A DNA stretch of 64,000 nt from Phycisphaeraceae bacterium. Its GTDB lineage: Bacteria > Planctomycetota > Phycisphaerae > Phycisphaerales > UBA1924. A model generated the notes under the pieces. The model saw nothing but the letters and a program-made list of their open reading frames with translations. It had not been told where the DNA came from and did not search any database. The stretch is taken from contig JACKHF010000001.1 of NCBI GenBank assembly GCA_020639155.1, positions 2,356,001-2,420,000 of the forward strand. The letters run 5' to 3'. The position numbers were made by a program, and so were the translations under genes. Positions 25,295-34,569 of the stretch are shown here, one piece after another; the stretch's first letter is position 1, and each line of letters opens with the position of its first letter.

Positions 25295-26464
25295 ATGAGC
25301 GTGCTTCAACGTATTCAAATCAAGCGTTCGACGAGTGGTGTGTTGGCAGGGTTTGTGCTGGCAGGTTGTGCGGCGGGTGGAGCAAACGCTCAGACCCGGA
25401 TGCAGTTTCCCACAACCAAGCCATTCGGACCACGGACAACATCCGCACCAAGTACAGGTCCGATGTCGCGTCCAGTTTTGACCCGTCCAAGTTATGGAAC
25501 GCCACAGAATCGGGTTCGGACAAACCAGGATCGTTTTGTGTATAAGCCGTATCCGACTCGGCATCAAACCAATGAACCGATTGTGTACATAGGGAATACC
25601 TCAGCATGCGACGGGCCGGAGTTGTGGACGTACGCGCATGAGCATCAGCATTTCCGTGACAGAGGTGTGCACAGGTCAGGTGTAGGCCTGCGTATCGGAT
25701 ATTCCGACGACAACTTCAACCTGTCGCTGCACGCTGGCTCTCCATACTACTCCCATTATGGACACTCACTCCACCGTCGGTATGTATGCGAGCCGGTTGT
25801 ATATTCGCCGTTGTATGGCAGTGTGTATGACATCCGCTGGCGCTATCCACGGACCAGTTATTCCTCTGCATATCCGAATGAGAACTGGGGGACTGCTTCG
25901 ACAGAAGTGGTGTACGTTGGCGCAACATCCGTTGCGCCGACATACGAGCACCCTGCACCTGCGCCCCAGCAGCAAGTACCACAAGCATCTAATATTCCGG
26001 AAGATATCCAAAGCGCTGCTGCGAGCCTCCGCAACGGTCATACTGGTCAGGCTATTGATACACTGCGCAACTATGTCGCATTGAACGATACGGACACCCT
26101 TGCGTCCCGCGCACTTGCAGTCGCTCTGCTGCGCAATGGCGACACGGCTTCAGGTGTGGCGCTGATTGGGCTGGTATATGAACGTGATCCTTCGCTCGCA
26201 TCAAAGCCGATCGACGGGCAGTTCTGGCTCGGGAACGACCGCGCGTTGCGAGAGCTTGTGCGCGATGTATCCGGCTATGCGAATCAGGCTGGCACGCCAT
26301 CGGGCTGGCTGACACTGGCGGTCCTCATGCAGGCGGAGGGGCGCGACTATCACGCTCGCCAGATGCTTGAGCGTGCAGAGCGTGCTGGGCTCCAGACAAG
26401 GGTGCTTGGTCCGATGCTTCAGGCCACCGGCAGCAGACGTGTAGTTGGTCGAGGGCTTCAATAA
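25295..26464 (+). CDS. Secreted protein with C-terminal TPR-like helices
   Basis: The 389-residue protein begins with a signal sequence (VLAGFVLAGCAAGGANAQ) that contains a possible lipobox (LAGC). A long low-complexity region rich in Pro, Thr, Tyr, Ser and Arg follows (about 30-230), then alpha-helical repeats (IQSAAASLRNGHTGQAIDTL, LASRALAVALLRNGDT, WLTLAVLMQAEGRDYHARQML) of the tetratricopeptide kind. The start ATG 25295 has GAGAGGGG just before it. The function is unknown, probably an envelope scaffold. An imperfect inverted repeat follows the stop. Confidence 0.65.
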   Translation: MSVLQRIQIKRSTSGVLAGFVLAGCAAGGANAQTRMQFPTTKPFGPRTTSAPSTGPMSRPVLTRPSYGTPQNRVRTNQDRFVYKPYPTRHQTNEPIVYIGNTSACDGPELWTYAHEHQHFRDRGVHRSGVGLRIGYSDDNFNLSLHAGSPYYSHYGHSLHRRYVCEPVVYSPLYGSVYDIRWRYPRTSYSSAYPNENWGTASTEVVYVGATSVAPTYEHPAPAPQQQVPQASNIPEDIQSAAASLRNGHTGQAIDTLRNYVALNDTDTLASRALAVALLRNGDTASGVALIGLVYERDPSLASKPIDGQFWLGNDRALRELVRDVSGYANQAGTPSGWLTLAVLMQAEGRDYHARQMLERAERAGLQTRVLGPMLQATGSRRVVGRGLQ

Positions 26465-26476
26465 GCCTGCTCTTGC

Positions 26477-26517
26477 CCTGAAATCTGGTCTTGATCGCAC
26501 GCCAGTCACGTTTCAGG
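26477..26517 (+). terminator. Possible hairpin after the TPR gene
   Basis: cctgaaa (26477-26483) pairs with tttcagg (26511-26517), and ctgg pairs with ccag inside. There is no T-tract, so the assignment is weak. Confidence 0.3.
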
Positions 26518-26524
26518 CTGGGGT

Positions 26525-26552
26525 TTGCTTTGTCGATTGGAGGCTCTATCAT
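26525..26552 (+). promoter_or_regulatory. Candidate promoter of the rplK operon
   Basis: TTGCTT (26525-26530) and TATCAT (26547-26552) are separated by 16 bases and lie about 140 bases before rplK, consistent with a housekeeping promoter with a leader. Confidence 0.35.
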
Positions 26553-26694
26553 TTCGGCCCGAGTCTGATTCGCTGAATCCGGCTGATTTCAGGCTCACAC
26601 AATTAGGTTTCGCGCCGTGCATCGTGCATGGCGTGCCTTGCAGTCCGTTTGTACGACCCGAGCCGTTCAGGTCTTGGGTGGGAGGTCCTCAGCA

Positions 26695-27123
26695 GTGGCA
26701 CAGAGAGAAGTTGTCCACAAGTTCAAAATCATGGCTCCCGGTGGGCAGGCAACACCTGCACCGCCACTTGGTCCTGTGCTCGGTGCCAAGGGTGTCAACC
26801 CAGGCCAGTTCATCCAGAAGTTCAACGCCGAAACGTCCAAGCTGAACGGCAAGGTCGTTGCGTGCATTGTGACATCCTACTCCGACCGCACGTTCGATCT
26901 TGAGATCAAGGCTTCGCCCGCATCGGTGCTGATCAAGGAAGCTGCTGGGGTCGACAAGGGATCCGGTGAGCCGAACAAGAACAAGGTTGGCAAGATCACG
27001 CGTGAGCAGGTGAAGAAGATCGCGGAAGAGAAGAAGGAAGATCTGACCGCCGCGAGCGTCGAAGCAGCCATGCGCATCATTGAGGGCACCGCACGCTCCA
27101 TGGGCGTGACGGTGGTGGACTAA
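26695..27123 (+). CDS. rplK: 50S ribosomal protein L11
   Basis: L11 sits at the base of the ribosomal stalk and binds 23S rRNA. The 142-residue protein matches E. coli in length and has the N-terminal KIMAPGGQATPAPPLGPVLG and the C-terminal GTARSMGVTV. The start is GTG 26695 with GGGAGG about ten bases upstream; the in-frame extension to 26617 is not part of L11. It is first in rplK-rplA-rplJ-rplL. secE and nusG, usually just upstream, are not here. Confidence 0.96.
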   Translation: MAQREVVHKFKIMAPGGQATPAPPLGPVLGAKGVNPGQFIQKFNAETSKLNGKVVACIVTSYSDRTFDLEIKASPASVLIKEAAGVDKGSGEPNKNKVGKITREQVKKIAEEKKEDLTAASVEAAMRIIEGTARSMGVTVVD

Positions 27124-27153
27124 TCGCACCTACGGAGACACAGGAGATACCAC

Positions 27154-27849
27154 ATGCCCAAACTGAGCAAGCGTGTTCGTGAAAATACAAAGCTGATGCT
27201 CTCCGCTCCAGTGGAAGCAGCGGAAGCAATCAAGACACTGCGCACATTCAAAGCACCGAAGTTCGATCAGACGGTTAACGTCGTGATGCACCTTGGTCTG
27301 GATACAAAGCAGGCGGATCAGGCGATCCGCGGCTCTGTGTCGTTGCCGCGCGGTATCGGCAAGGCAAAGCGCGTCGTTGCGTTCTGCCCGTCCGATCAGG
27401 TGAAGGAAGCACTCGAAGCTGGTGCTGTGAAGGCTGGCGGAGAGGACCTTGTCGATGAAATCGAGAAGGGATTCTTTGACTTTGACGTTGCAGTGTCGAC
27501 ACCCGACATGATGCGAGTCATCTCAAAGCTCGGCCGAGTGCTCGGCCCGAAGGGGCTGATGCCCTCGCCAAAGGCTGGCAGCGTGACCAAGGATGTCATC
27601 GGAGCGGTCAGGGAGTTTGCTGCTGGCAAGCTCGAGTATCGCGCTGACAAGGGTGGAAATGTCCACGGAATTCTCGGCAAGATGAGTTTCGATGACGACG
27701 CTCTGCTGGAGAATCTCAACCACTTTATCGCGACAATCGAGAAGGCAAAGCCCTCGACCGTGAAGGGCACCTATGTCAAGAAGATCACTGTCTCGGGCAC
27801 AATGACACCCGGCGTGCAGATCGCGGTTGCTGCCGCTGCTGACGAGTGA
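27154..27849 (+). CDS. rplA: 50S ribosomal protein L1
   Basis: L1 is the 23S rRNA-binding protein of the L1 stalk and in many bacteria represses its own operon. The 231-residue protein has the usual GRVLGPKGLMPSPKAGSVT and SVTKDVIGAV blocks, followed by EYRADKGGNVHG. AGGAG lies about ten bases before the ATG. It follows rplK by 30 bases. Confidence 0.96.
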   Translation: MPKLSKRVRENTKLMLSAPVEAAEAIKTLRTFKAPKFDQTVNVVMHLGLDTKQADQAIRGSVSLPRGIGKAKRVVAFCPSDQVKEALEAGAVKAGGEDLVDEIEKGFFDFDVAVSTPDMMRVISKLGRVLGPKGLMPSPKAGSVTKDVIGAVREFAAGKLEYRADKGGNVHGILGKMSFDDDALLENLNHFIATIEKAKPSTVKGTYVKKITVSGTMTPGVQIAVAAAADE

Positions 27850-27914
27850 TTCGAACACAAACCACACCGCCTCGTGCGAGTAGATCGCACGGCACACAGG
27901 TCGGAGAATGACGT

Positions 27915-28460
27915 ATGTCAAAAGTAATGAAAGACATGATCGTAAGTGAGTACAAGGAGCGTTTCGACGGAGTCGAGAACGCGCTGCTCATCAGCATTCG
28001 TGGCATCGGTCACGAGGACACAGGAACTATCCGGACATCGCTTCGCGATGATGGCATCAGAGTAACGGTGATCCGCAACTCGCTCGCACGTGTTGCGTTC
28101 AAGGACACTGGGCTTGAGGCGATTGAGCCGCTGCTCACCGGCCCGAATGCGATCTGCTATGGCGCAGAGAGCGTCGTCGATGTTGCACGCAAGATTGTTG
28201 ATCTGCTCAAGAAGTTTCCAAAGCTCGAACTCACAGGAGCGGTGCTTGATGGCCAGGTCTTCAAGGGGACCGATGGTGTCAAGGAACTGAGCAAGTACCC
28301 GACCCGCGAAGAGGCGATTGGTCAGGTTGTCACGCTTATGCTGTCTCCAGCACGCAAAATCGCTGGTGCAGCACTTGGTCCTGGTGGCAAACTGGTTGGC
28401 CAGATCAAGGCAATCGAGGAAAAACTCGAAAAAGGAGAGACCATCGCCAAGGTTGGCTGA
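27915..28460 (+). CDS. rplJ: 50S ribosomal protein L10
   Basis: L10 anchors L12 dimers to the ribosome. The 181-residue protein has the N-terminal rRNA-binding half (ALLISIRGIGHEDT, VIRNSLARVAF) and a C-terminal helix for L12 binding (IKAIEEKLEKGE). GGAG precedes the ATG. It is 65 bases behind rplA and 133 before rplL; the latter spacer carries only a small GC-rich hairpin (28500-28512). Confidence 0.94.
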   Translation: MSKVMKDMIVSEYKERFDGVENALLISIRGIGHEDTGTIRTSLRDDGIRVTVIRNSLARVAFKDTGLEAIEPLLTGPNAICYGAESVVDVARKIVDLLKKFPKLELTGAVLDGQVFKGTDGVKELSKYPTREEAIGQVVTLMLSPARKIAGAALGPGGKLVGQIKAIEEKLEKGETIAKVG

Positions 28461-28593
28461 GGCCGTCCTGGCGTGAATGAAACATCTGCATCCCACTGGC
28501 CCGGGTTCCGGGATAATGCGTCGAACGGTTCGGCCCCTCTGGGATGAGCATGTGGTTGGGTGAGAACTCAATCGTGATTGGAAGGAAGATTCC

Positions 28594-28998
28594 ATGTCCG
28601 ACGAAGCAAAGACATTTGACAAGAAGATTACCGATCTCGGCGACTCTATCGCCGGTCTCACGCTCAAAGAGGCAAAGGACCTCGGCGACTACCTGAAGGA
28701 TCACTACGGCATTGAGCCCGCAGGTGGCGGTGCTGTGATGGTTGCAGCTGCAGGTGCTGGTGATGGCGGCGCAGCTCCCGTTGAGAAGACAAGCTTCGAT
28801 GCGGTCCTCGCAAGCGCTGGCGCGAACAAGATCCAGGTCATCAAGGCTGTCCGCGAGATCACCGGTCTCGGTCTCAAGGAAGCCAAAGAGCTCGTCGATG
28901 GCGCACCCAAGCCAGTCAAGCAGGGTGTCTCCAAGGACGAAGCAGAAGAGATCAAGGCCAAGCTCTCAGAAGCTGGCGCAACAGTCGAGATCGCATAA
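28594..28998 (+). CDS. rplL: 50S ribosomal protein L7/L12
   Basis: L12 is the multi-copy stalk protein that recruits translation factors. The 134-residue protein has the N-terminal dimer domain, an Ala/Gly hinge (GDGGAAPVE) and the C-terminal factor-binding domain IQVIKAVREITGLGLKEAK-LVDGAPKPVK. A strong GGAAGGAAG precedes the ATG. A textbook terminator follows directly, so rpoB is not co-transcribed. Confidence 0.97.
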   Translation: MSDEAKTFDKKITDLGDSIAGLTLKEAKDLGDYLKDHYGIEPAGGGAVMVAAAGAGDGGAAPVEKTSFDAVLASAGANKIQVIKAVREITGLGLKEAKELVDGAPKPVKQGVSKDEAEEIKAKLSEAGATVEIA

Positions 28999-29021
28999 TA
29001 CGACTGCAATCTGCATGATTG

Positions 29022-29051
29022 AACGGACACTCCTCGTGAGTGTCCGTTTTT
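29022..29051 (+). terminator. Rho-independent terminator of the rplKAJL operon
   Basis: A perfect 11-pair stem (arms 29022-29032 and 29038-29048, loop of five) runs into TTTTT. It also separates the operon from the convergent hutI. Confidence 0.93.
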
Positions 29052-29060
29052 CATTGCAGT

Positions 29061-30284
29061 TTACAAAATCACACCTCGGCAGATTGTTGTGCATACCGGA
29101 TTGCCGCCCAGCGTGTGCGCAAGCTCGCGTTCATCGATTGTGTTCAGCAGGATGAGGTCAGCACGTGCTCCCTCGCGAATGATCCCGCGATCCGTGAATC
29201 CGAGCAGTGCGGCTGCGTTGCGTGTGCATGCAACGATTGCCTCGTTCGGTGTGAGTTTGTTCTTGCGAACTGCGAGCGCAATCGCCAATGGCATCGACAC
29301 GCTTGGTGCGCTGCCGGGGTTGCAGTTTGTTGCGATCGCGAGCCTGCCACCAGCATCGACAAAGGCGCGGCCGTTCCCATACCGGTCATCCGTGTGGAAC
29401 CCGGCAATCGGAAGCATCACCCCGAACGTGCTTGATTGTGCGAGCGTGCGAAGATCGTTGGCTACAGCAGCTTCGAGATGATCAACGCTGGCAAAGTTTC
29501 GATCGATCGCAGCCTGCGTCATGCCGAGCGAGTTGAACTGGTCCGCGTGGATACGGCACGGATGCCCTGCACGCTGCGCCGTATCGAACAGCCTGCAGCA
29601 CTCGTCGCACGACCACGCGCCGGTCTCGCAGTACGCATCGATCGAAATGCCCGGGAACTCCCGCGTGACAGCTGGGAGTGTCTCATCGATTGTGCGATTG
29701 ATGAACGTGTCGTGGTCAACATCCGGATCGAGCGCGTGTCCGATGCAGGCGGTGGGAACAATCGTGCCGGGCCAGATATCGTCGGCCTGTTTGATCGAGC
29801 GCAGCATCTTGAGTTCTGTTTCTTTGTCGAGCCCATAACCAGACTTTATCTCGACCGTGGTAGTGCCGTGGCGCAGTGCGATGTGCAGTCGCTTGACTAG
29901 CAGATCAACGAGTTGATCCTCGGTAGCGCTGCGCACCGTACGAACGGTGCTCATGATGCCGCCACCCGCTTTGAGGATATCGAGATACGCAGCGCCAGCC
30001 AGTTTCTGTTCCCATTCGTCGAGTCGATTGCCAGCCCAGCACAGATGCGTGTGGCAGTCAACGAACGCTGGCATCAGCACCCGACCCTTTGCGTCGATTG
30101 TCCTGGACGCTTGGGTGGTGCATGTCGGGCTGAGCGAGGTAATGCAACCGTTCTCCATCAGTACGTCAGCTTTCTCGATCACGCCGAGATCGTTCATATC
30201 CGCACCTGTGAGTGCATTGCCCACAGCCGGCGCATCAGCGGGGCACATTGTGAGGACTCGTGCGTTTCGGATCAACAGTGTCAT
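29061..30284 (-). CDS. hutI: Imidazolonepropionase
   Basis: HutI hydrolyses imidazolone-5-propionate to N-formimino-glutamate in histidine degradation. The 407-residue protein has the amidohydrolase metal motif FVDCHTHLCWAG, then EIKSGYGLD (family-specific), an IHADQFN block and TNCNPGSAP near the metal Asp. The adjacent hutG supplies the next step. hutH and hutU are not in the window. Confidence 0.93.
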   Translation of the reverse strand: MTLLIRNARVLTMCPADAPAVGNALTGADMNDLGVIEKADVLMENGCITSLSPTCTTQASRTIDAKGRVLMPAFVDCHTHLCWAGNRLDEWEQKLAGAAYLDILKAGGGIMSTVRTVRSATEDQLVDLLVKRLHIALRHGTTTVEIKSGYGLDKETELKMLRSIKQADDIWPGTIVPTACIGHALDPDVDHDTFINRTIDETLPAVTREFPGISIDAYCETGAWSCDECCRLFDTAQRAGHPCRIHADQFNSLGMTQAAIDRNFASVDHLEAAVANDLRTLAQSSTFGVMLPIAGFHTDDRYGNGRAFVDAGGRLAIATNCNPGSAPSVSMPLAIALAVRKNKLTPNEAIVACTRNAAALLGFTDRGIIREGARADLILLNTIDERELAHTLGGNPVCTTICRGVIL

Positions 30285-30307
30285 TGTCTCTCTCGTTGCA
30301 GTAAGAA

Positions 30308-31225
30308 CTATCTGCGTGCGAATCCGGCAAGAAAACTCAGGAACAGGTGCGCAGCAACCCGCGCAGTCCGGTTGTCTTTGTCATATGGTGGCGACAGCTC
30401 CATGATATCGAACGCGCTGATATGCGAGCACGCGCCGATCTCTTCGCACCACGTCGCTGCGGTTCGCACGTCAGTGCCGCACGGATGAAGTGCGCTGACA
30501 CCCGGCGCGTGCGCAGCGTCGATCACGTCCATGTCGAAGCTGGCAAAGCCTGCGCTAGTCCATGATTCCAGCACTGTTGCAAGATCGTCGCTTGGCAGGC
30601 AGATGGTGCCACCGTGGGACGTGAACCAGTCTGCGTGCTCTCTGCTGTTCACGTGCGCATTGAGTCCGAGCACATGCAAACGCGATGCAAAGTTATTCTC
30701 AATCAGTCGTCTGAACGGCATGCCGCTGCCGATTGTGTCACGCACGTCGAGATGTGCATCAAAGTACACGCCGTTCAGCGGAGTCTTGTGATGTTGCGAA
30801 ACCGCGCGAATGAACGGAAACGTCAGGTCGTGCCCGCCGCCGATCGCGACAGGGAACAGGCCGAGATTGAGCATCGCAGCGGTTGCTTCCGTCACTCGAT
30901 CGTGGATGTGGCAGTGTCGATCCTCGTCAGACATGCCCGAATCGTGCGAGATCGAGATAATGTTGCCAGCGTCGAAGACTTTGGGCCAATTTACGTGCAT
31001 TGGATGTGCGGTGCCGTAGGTTGCGAGCGCGTTACGGAACGCGTTCGGGCCTTCTGCAGCGCCGGGTCGTCCGTTGTTGAGTGCGATGCCGAGATCATCC
31101 GCAAGCCCGATGAGCCCGATCTGTGCGTCGCCCGGCTTGTCAACAAGGAATGCGTGTGCAGCGCGGCCGGGACGAGTTGCTGGCCAGACAGGTTCGATGG
31201 TGTGCGGGATGATGTGTGAGATCAT
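30308..31225 (-). CDS. hutG: Formimidoylglutamase (arginase/agmatinase fold)
   Basis: This enzyme probably hydrolyses N-formimino-glutamate to glutamate and formamide. The 305-residue protein has the three manganese motifs of the ureohydrolase superfamily: GGGHD, DAHLDVR and SFDMDVID. Its position 23 bases upstream of hutI, on the same strand, favours formimidoylglutamase over agmatinase. Its ATG overlaps the stop of the upstream membrane-protein gene (ATGA). Confidence 0.87.
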   Translation of the reverse strand: MISHIIPHTIEPVWPATRPGRAAHAFLVDKPGDAQIGLIGLADDLGIALNNGRPGAAEGPNAFRNALATYGTAHPMHVNWPKVFDAGNIISISHDSGMSDEDRHCHIHDRVTEATAAMLNLGLFPVAIGGGHDLTFPFIRAVSQHHKTPLNGVYFDAHLDVRDTIGSGMPFRRLIENNFASRLHVLGLNAHVNSREHADWFTSHGGTICLPSDDLATVLESWTSAGFASFDMDVIDAAHAPGVSALHPCGTDVRTAATWCEEIGACSHISAFDIMELSPPYDKDNRTARVAAHLFLSFLAGFARR

Positions 31226-32292
31226 GTGCGTGCTTCGTCGGGTGTCTCATCCGTGGATGGCGCGAGTGTTTCTGATGGTATCGGCATCTTACGCACTGCG
31301 AGAAGTCTGTCGAATCGGAGAAACAGCACAGCGAACGGGCACAGCACAAGCAGCACGGGCAACTCACTCGCAGCAACAAGCAATGGGAGTGAAGCGACAT
31401 TCTCTGCGTTTGCGACACCGATCGCGGTTGCGAGTGCAACCGTCGCAGCCTCGCGTGTGCCGACCATGCCGATGGGGCTGAGTACGCCGGCGAGAAAGTG
31501 CCCGCTCGCGAGCATGATGGCGTGCTCCATGTGCAGTTCTATGCCGAGCAGTTTTCCCGCAATGAACATACGCGATGCCAGCAGGAGAAGATCCACCAGA
31601 CGGAACAATGCGCCGACGAACACGGGTGCAGGCGAGCTGAGCAGCGTTGCAAGATCGCGCGTGCCGTCGCCCGTCATTTGCATGCCTAACCGGGCAAGTC
31701 CCGCTGGTGTCTGCTCATTGTTTGCAGTTGGAAGCTTTGCTTTGAGCACTCGAAAGAACACGAGTGTCGCAGCAAGGCATCCCAATACAGCGAGCAAGCC
31801 CAGCAGAACTGACTGGGTGTGCACGTTCCCAAAGTATCTGCACACCGCGCTGAATGGCACGAGCGTGCAGAGCATCACCGCGCCGACAGATGCAAACCAT
31901 GCCCCGATGCGCGGTATCGAGACGTTGTGCTTGCGCGCGTGCACGAGCACACGGCTTGCAACGCTCAGCTTGAACGGCAGGTAGTTCAGCAGTGTTGCGA
32001 GCGCGTTGGTCCACAGGACATCGGCAAGCGGCAATCTGCGCAATGGCGTCAGCGCGATCCAGAACAGGAAGCCGTTCACACCGACCGATGCGAGCGACAG
32101 CATAAGGAGGAGGATAAGCGATTGCGCCGGCGCGTCCTTCAGTGTTGCGAGTTGTGCGCTGTTTTCTTCTGAGAATGCGAGCCTGATACACCACACAAGC
32201 AGCGCAATCCCAATCAGATACCCGATCAACTGAACGACAGTTCGTCCGATTGATCGGGACTGCGCGGAGTTGTCTGATGCGGATTGCTGCAA
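31222..32292 (-). CDS. Flippase-like integral membrane protein (LPG synthase TM / UPF0104 type)
   Basis: The 356-residue protein has about eight hydrophobic helices, beginning IGYLIGIALLVWCIRLAF. The segment ATLLNYLPFKLSVASRVLVHARKH resembles the conserved N-YLPF-G...R core of the lysylphosphatidylglycerol-synthase transmembrane and dolichol-flippase-like family. A late GMVGTREAA is also typical. The function is probably lipid or lipid-linked sugar movement. It overlaps hutG by four bases and lies 44 bases downstream of a large membrane protein. Confidence 0.6.
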   Translation of the reverse strand: MQQSASDNSAQSRSIGRTVVQLIGYLIGIALLVWCIRLAFSEENSAQLATLKDAPAQSLILLLMLSLASVGVNGFLFWIALTPLRRLPLADVLWTNALATLLNYLPFKLSVASRVLVHARKHNVSIPRIGAWFASVGAVMLCTLVPFSAVCRYFGNVHTQSVLLGLLAVLGCLAATLVFFRVLKAKLPTANNEQTPAGLARLGMQMTGDGTRDLATLLSSPAPVFVGALFRLVDLLLLASRMFIAGKLLGIELHMEHAIMLASGHFLAGVLSPIGMVGTREAATVALATAIGVANAENVASLPLLVAASELPVLLVLCPFAVLFLRFDRLLAVRKMPIPSETLAPSTDETPDEART

Positions 32293-32336
32293 ACGGAACG
32301 CCTCGCTGAGTCAGGATTCGACACATTCATATCGGT

Positions 32337-34535
32337 TCATTCGGGCGGTGTGCTCCTGCTTGGTTGCACAATGAACGCGGCGATATTGCCCGATTCGTGC
32401 ACCCACGCGGGCGGGCTAAGTTGCTGGCCGATCTCGTTGACACGTTCCTCCGTGAGAGACGGGATGTTCCAGTTGCTCTCACGATACCGCGCCAGCTCGG
32501 CGAAGTTGATGACAACGATGTCGAACCCCGCAACTGCGAGTTCTGCGTGCCAGTTGATTGCTGACTCGTTGTGTCTCTGGAGGATGGCATCGATAGCTGA
32601 GCTGTCCCAGGTTGTTGCCATGGTGTATGGCGATCGCACATAGAGTGTTGCTGCGTCCCCAAGAACAAGCACATCCGCATCCTGCGGCGCAATGGTGTTG
32701 ATCCACGCGGATGCAGGAGACTGCGCCAGTGCAGCTGCGCGATCTGCCGGCGAGATGTTCGTGTTCTGCGTAATGTCGCGGAGCGCATTACCGTTCCACG
32801 CCGACGGTGGGGTGCCGGCCAACTGAAATGCCTGCCCGTTGCGCTCTGTTGCAAGAAACATCACGCTGACGACAGCTGTCACGATGACAATCACAGCACT
32901 GAGCAATCTGGTGAACTGCGCCTTCTGTGCACGTGCAAGGACGGCAATCGGAACAACAGCAAAGCTGCACAGCAGTGGGAGTGTTGGCAGAAGAAATCTC
33001 GATTGCAGATGTGTCACAGACATCCATGCGAGCAACTGCAACGCAAGTGCTCCGCCCGCGATGATCGTGATCTTCCGTGTCCAGCGTGATGTGAGACCCG
33101 CGCCAAGCCCGATCAGTGCAAATAACGGCACGGGTAGCCACTGTGGATTCGAGTATCCCCGGTGTTTTTCGACAGCAGAACGCGTGTCGGGTTGCGAGGA
33201 TGTGGGAGTGATGGACTGAGGACCAACAAGTATTGCCAGCCGCTCGCCTATTGGTTCACTGTTGTGGTGGGCCTTTGAGAATCGGTCCGCCTGCTCCTGC
33301 GTCCAGTGCCCCGTACCAAAGACGCTCGTTGCAAACGGCATGAGCGGATTGCTCGAAACGCGAAGATTTCTTACAATCCACGGTGTCGGTGTGACTACGC
33401 CGAGCAGCACAACGATCGCACCAGATGCTATCCAGTGTTTTCTTGGTGATGTCGCAAGCGCAATCGCGATCGTGACAGGTGCAAACATGAACGCGGCCGT
33501 CGGCTTGCATCCAAAGCTCGCTCCGAGCAGAATCGCGATACACACAGCCTTTGCGGATGATTGCGTCCCGCGTTGCATTGCGATAACCCACGATGCAACA
33601 CCAAAGAGCATCATGCCACACTCGTTGTACGCGAGCGATCCAATCACGATCGACCATGGCGTGAGAAGAAACACGCATGATGCGATTGCTGGTGCAGTGT
33701 GCGGTTTAAAGTTCAGGTGCCTACACGCAGCATGCACCATATGCCCAACCATACACGCACAGATGACGCATGTTGCTGCGGTAAAGAGCTGGGCGCCGAT
33801 GAGTGATCTGGCATCGCCTGCAATGAACCGATCAATGCCGTGCGTATCCCGGCTGACATCGCCCGCGAGCATCGCAAGATGGACGTAGCTGCTCTCGATC
33901 CAACTTGGGAAGAAGGAGTAGATATTGTCGGGGAATGCTGCGATATGAGCGGCATTGAGCCATCGCTTCGGTAGTTCAAGGTGGTAACTCAGCGCATCAA
34001 ACCCGCCAAACTCGGAGGTCCACAGATATCCCGGCGGGCTTGTTGCTGCAATGAGAACTGGAAGACTACAGCAGACGATCGCACACAAAGGGATCCACGT
34101 CCCTAGCGATGTGTGCTTTGACGGTTTCTTTCGGAAAAATGCGAAAGTGGTTGGTGCGAACAATCCCGCGCCCAGTAGAACAACGAGCCACGCGACGATT
34201 CGGCCCAATGATCCGACAAGCAGTCCGAAAGTGCCCAGTGTTGTTGTTAGAAACAGAAGCAGTCCAAGCCCGACAGCGCACGAGATTGTCCAGTGCGTGT
34301 CAGCGAGTTTCAGTTTGCCAGTTATATATGTGCCGAACCCTGCACCTGCGAGCACATACAGCACAACCGGCCAGCCCGATCGAACCCACGAACTCCCAAC
34401 AAACAGCGACGACATCGCAGGGTCGGTTGATCTCCCAAGCACCAGCACGATCTGCATGACAATGACAGCGATAGCAACGATACCCGCGATCGCGAATCGT
34501 GTCGGCACAGGTGTGTCGAGGTTGATCGATCGCAT
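32337..34535 (-). CDS. Large multi-span membrane protein, possible GT-C glycosyltransferase
   Basis: The 732-residue protein has about a dozen hydrophobic helices and a C-terminal soluble domain of about 170 residues. The loop after the early helices carries GGFDALSYHLELPKRWL and FPDNIYSFFPSWIE. These blocks are like the acidic catalytic loop and substrate loop of dolichyl-phosphate-mannose or ArnT-like GT-C enzymes. I do not recognise the family exactly. It starts 34 bases after the topoisomerase VI B stop and precedes a flippase-like gene, which suggests work on a lipid-linked glycan. Confidence 0.6.
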   Translation of the reverse strand: MRSINLDTPVPTRFAIAGIVAIAVIVMQIVLVLGRSTDPAMSSLFVGSSWVRSGWPVVLYVLAGAGFGTYITGKLKLADTHWTISCAVGLGLLLFLTTTLGTFGLLVGSLGRIVAWLVVLLGAGLFAPTTFAFFRKKPSKHTSLGTWIPLCAIVCCSLPVLIAATSPPGYLWTSEFGGFDALSYHLELPKRWLNAAHIAAFPDNIYSFFPSWIESSYVHLAMLAGDVSRDTHGIDRFIAGDARSLIGAQLFTAATCVICACMVGHMVHAACRHLNFKPHTAPAIASCVFLLTPWSIVIGSLAYNECGMMLFGVASWVIAMQRGTQSSAKAVCIAILLGASFGCKPTAAFMFAPVTIAIALATSPRKHWIASGAIVVLLGVVTPTPWIVRNLRVSSNPLMPFATSVFGTGHWTQEQADRFSKAHHNSEPIGERLAILVGPQSITPTSSQPDTRSAVEKHRGYSNPQWLPVPLFALIGLGAGLTSRWTRKITIIAGGALALQLLAWMSVTHLQSRFLLPTLPLLCSFAVVPIAVLARAQKAQFTRLLSAVIVIVTAVVSVMFLATERNGQAFQLAGTPPSAWNGNALRDITQNTNISPADRAAALAQSPASAWINTIAPQDADVLVLGDAATLYVRSPYTMATTWDSSAIDAILQRHNESAINWHAELAVAGFDIVVINFAELARYRESNWNIPSLTEERVNEIGQQLSPPAWVHESGNIAAFIVQPSRSTPPE

Positions 34536-34569
34536 GGCTGCTCCAGAGGTTCACCGATATGGAACTTGC

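Noticed and set aside
26465..26694. tRNA gene ahead of rplK, as in many bacteria
   Set aside because: No cloverleaf, T-loop GGTTCRA or CCA end could be found in this gap.
28500..28512. GC-rich hairpin between rplJ and rplL as an attenuator
   Set aside because: The stem has only five pairs with a three-base loop and no T-tract.
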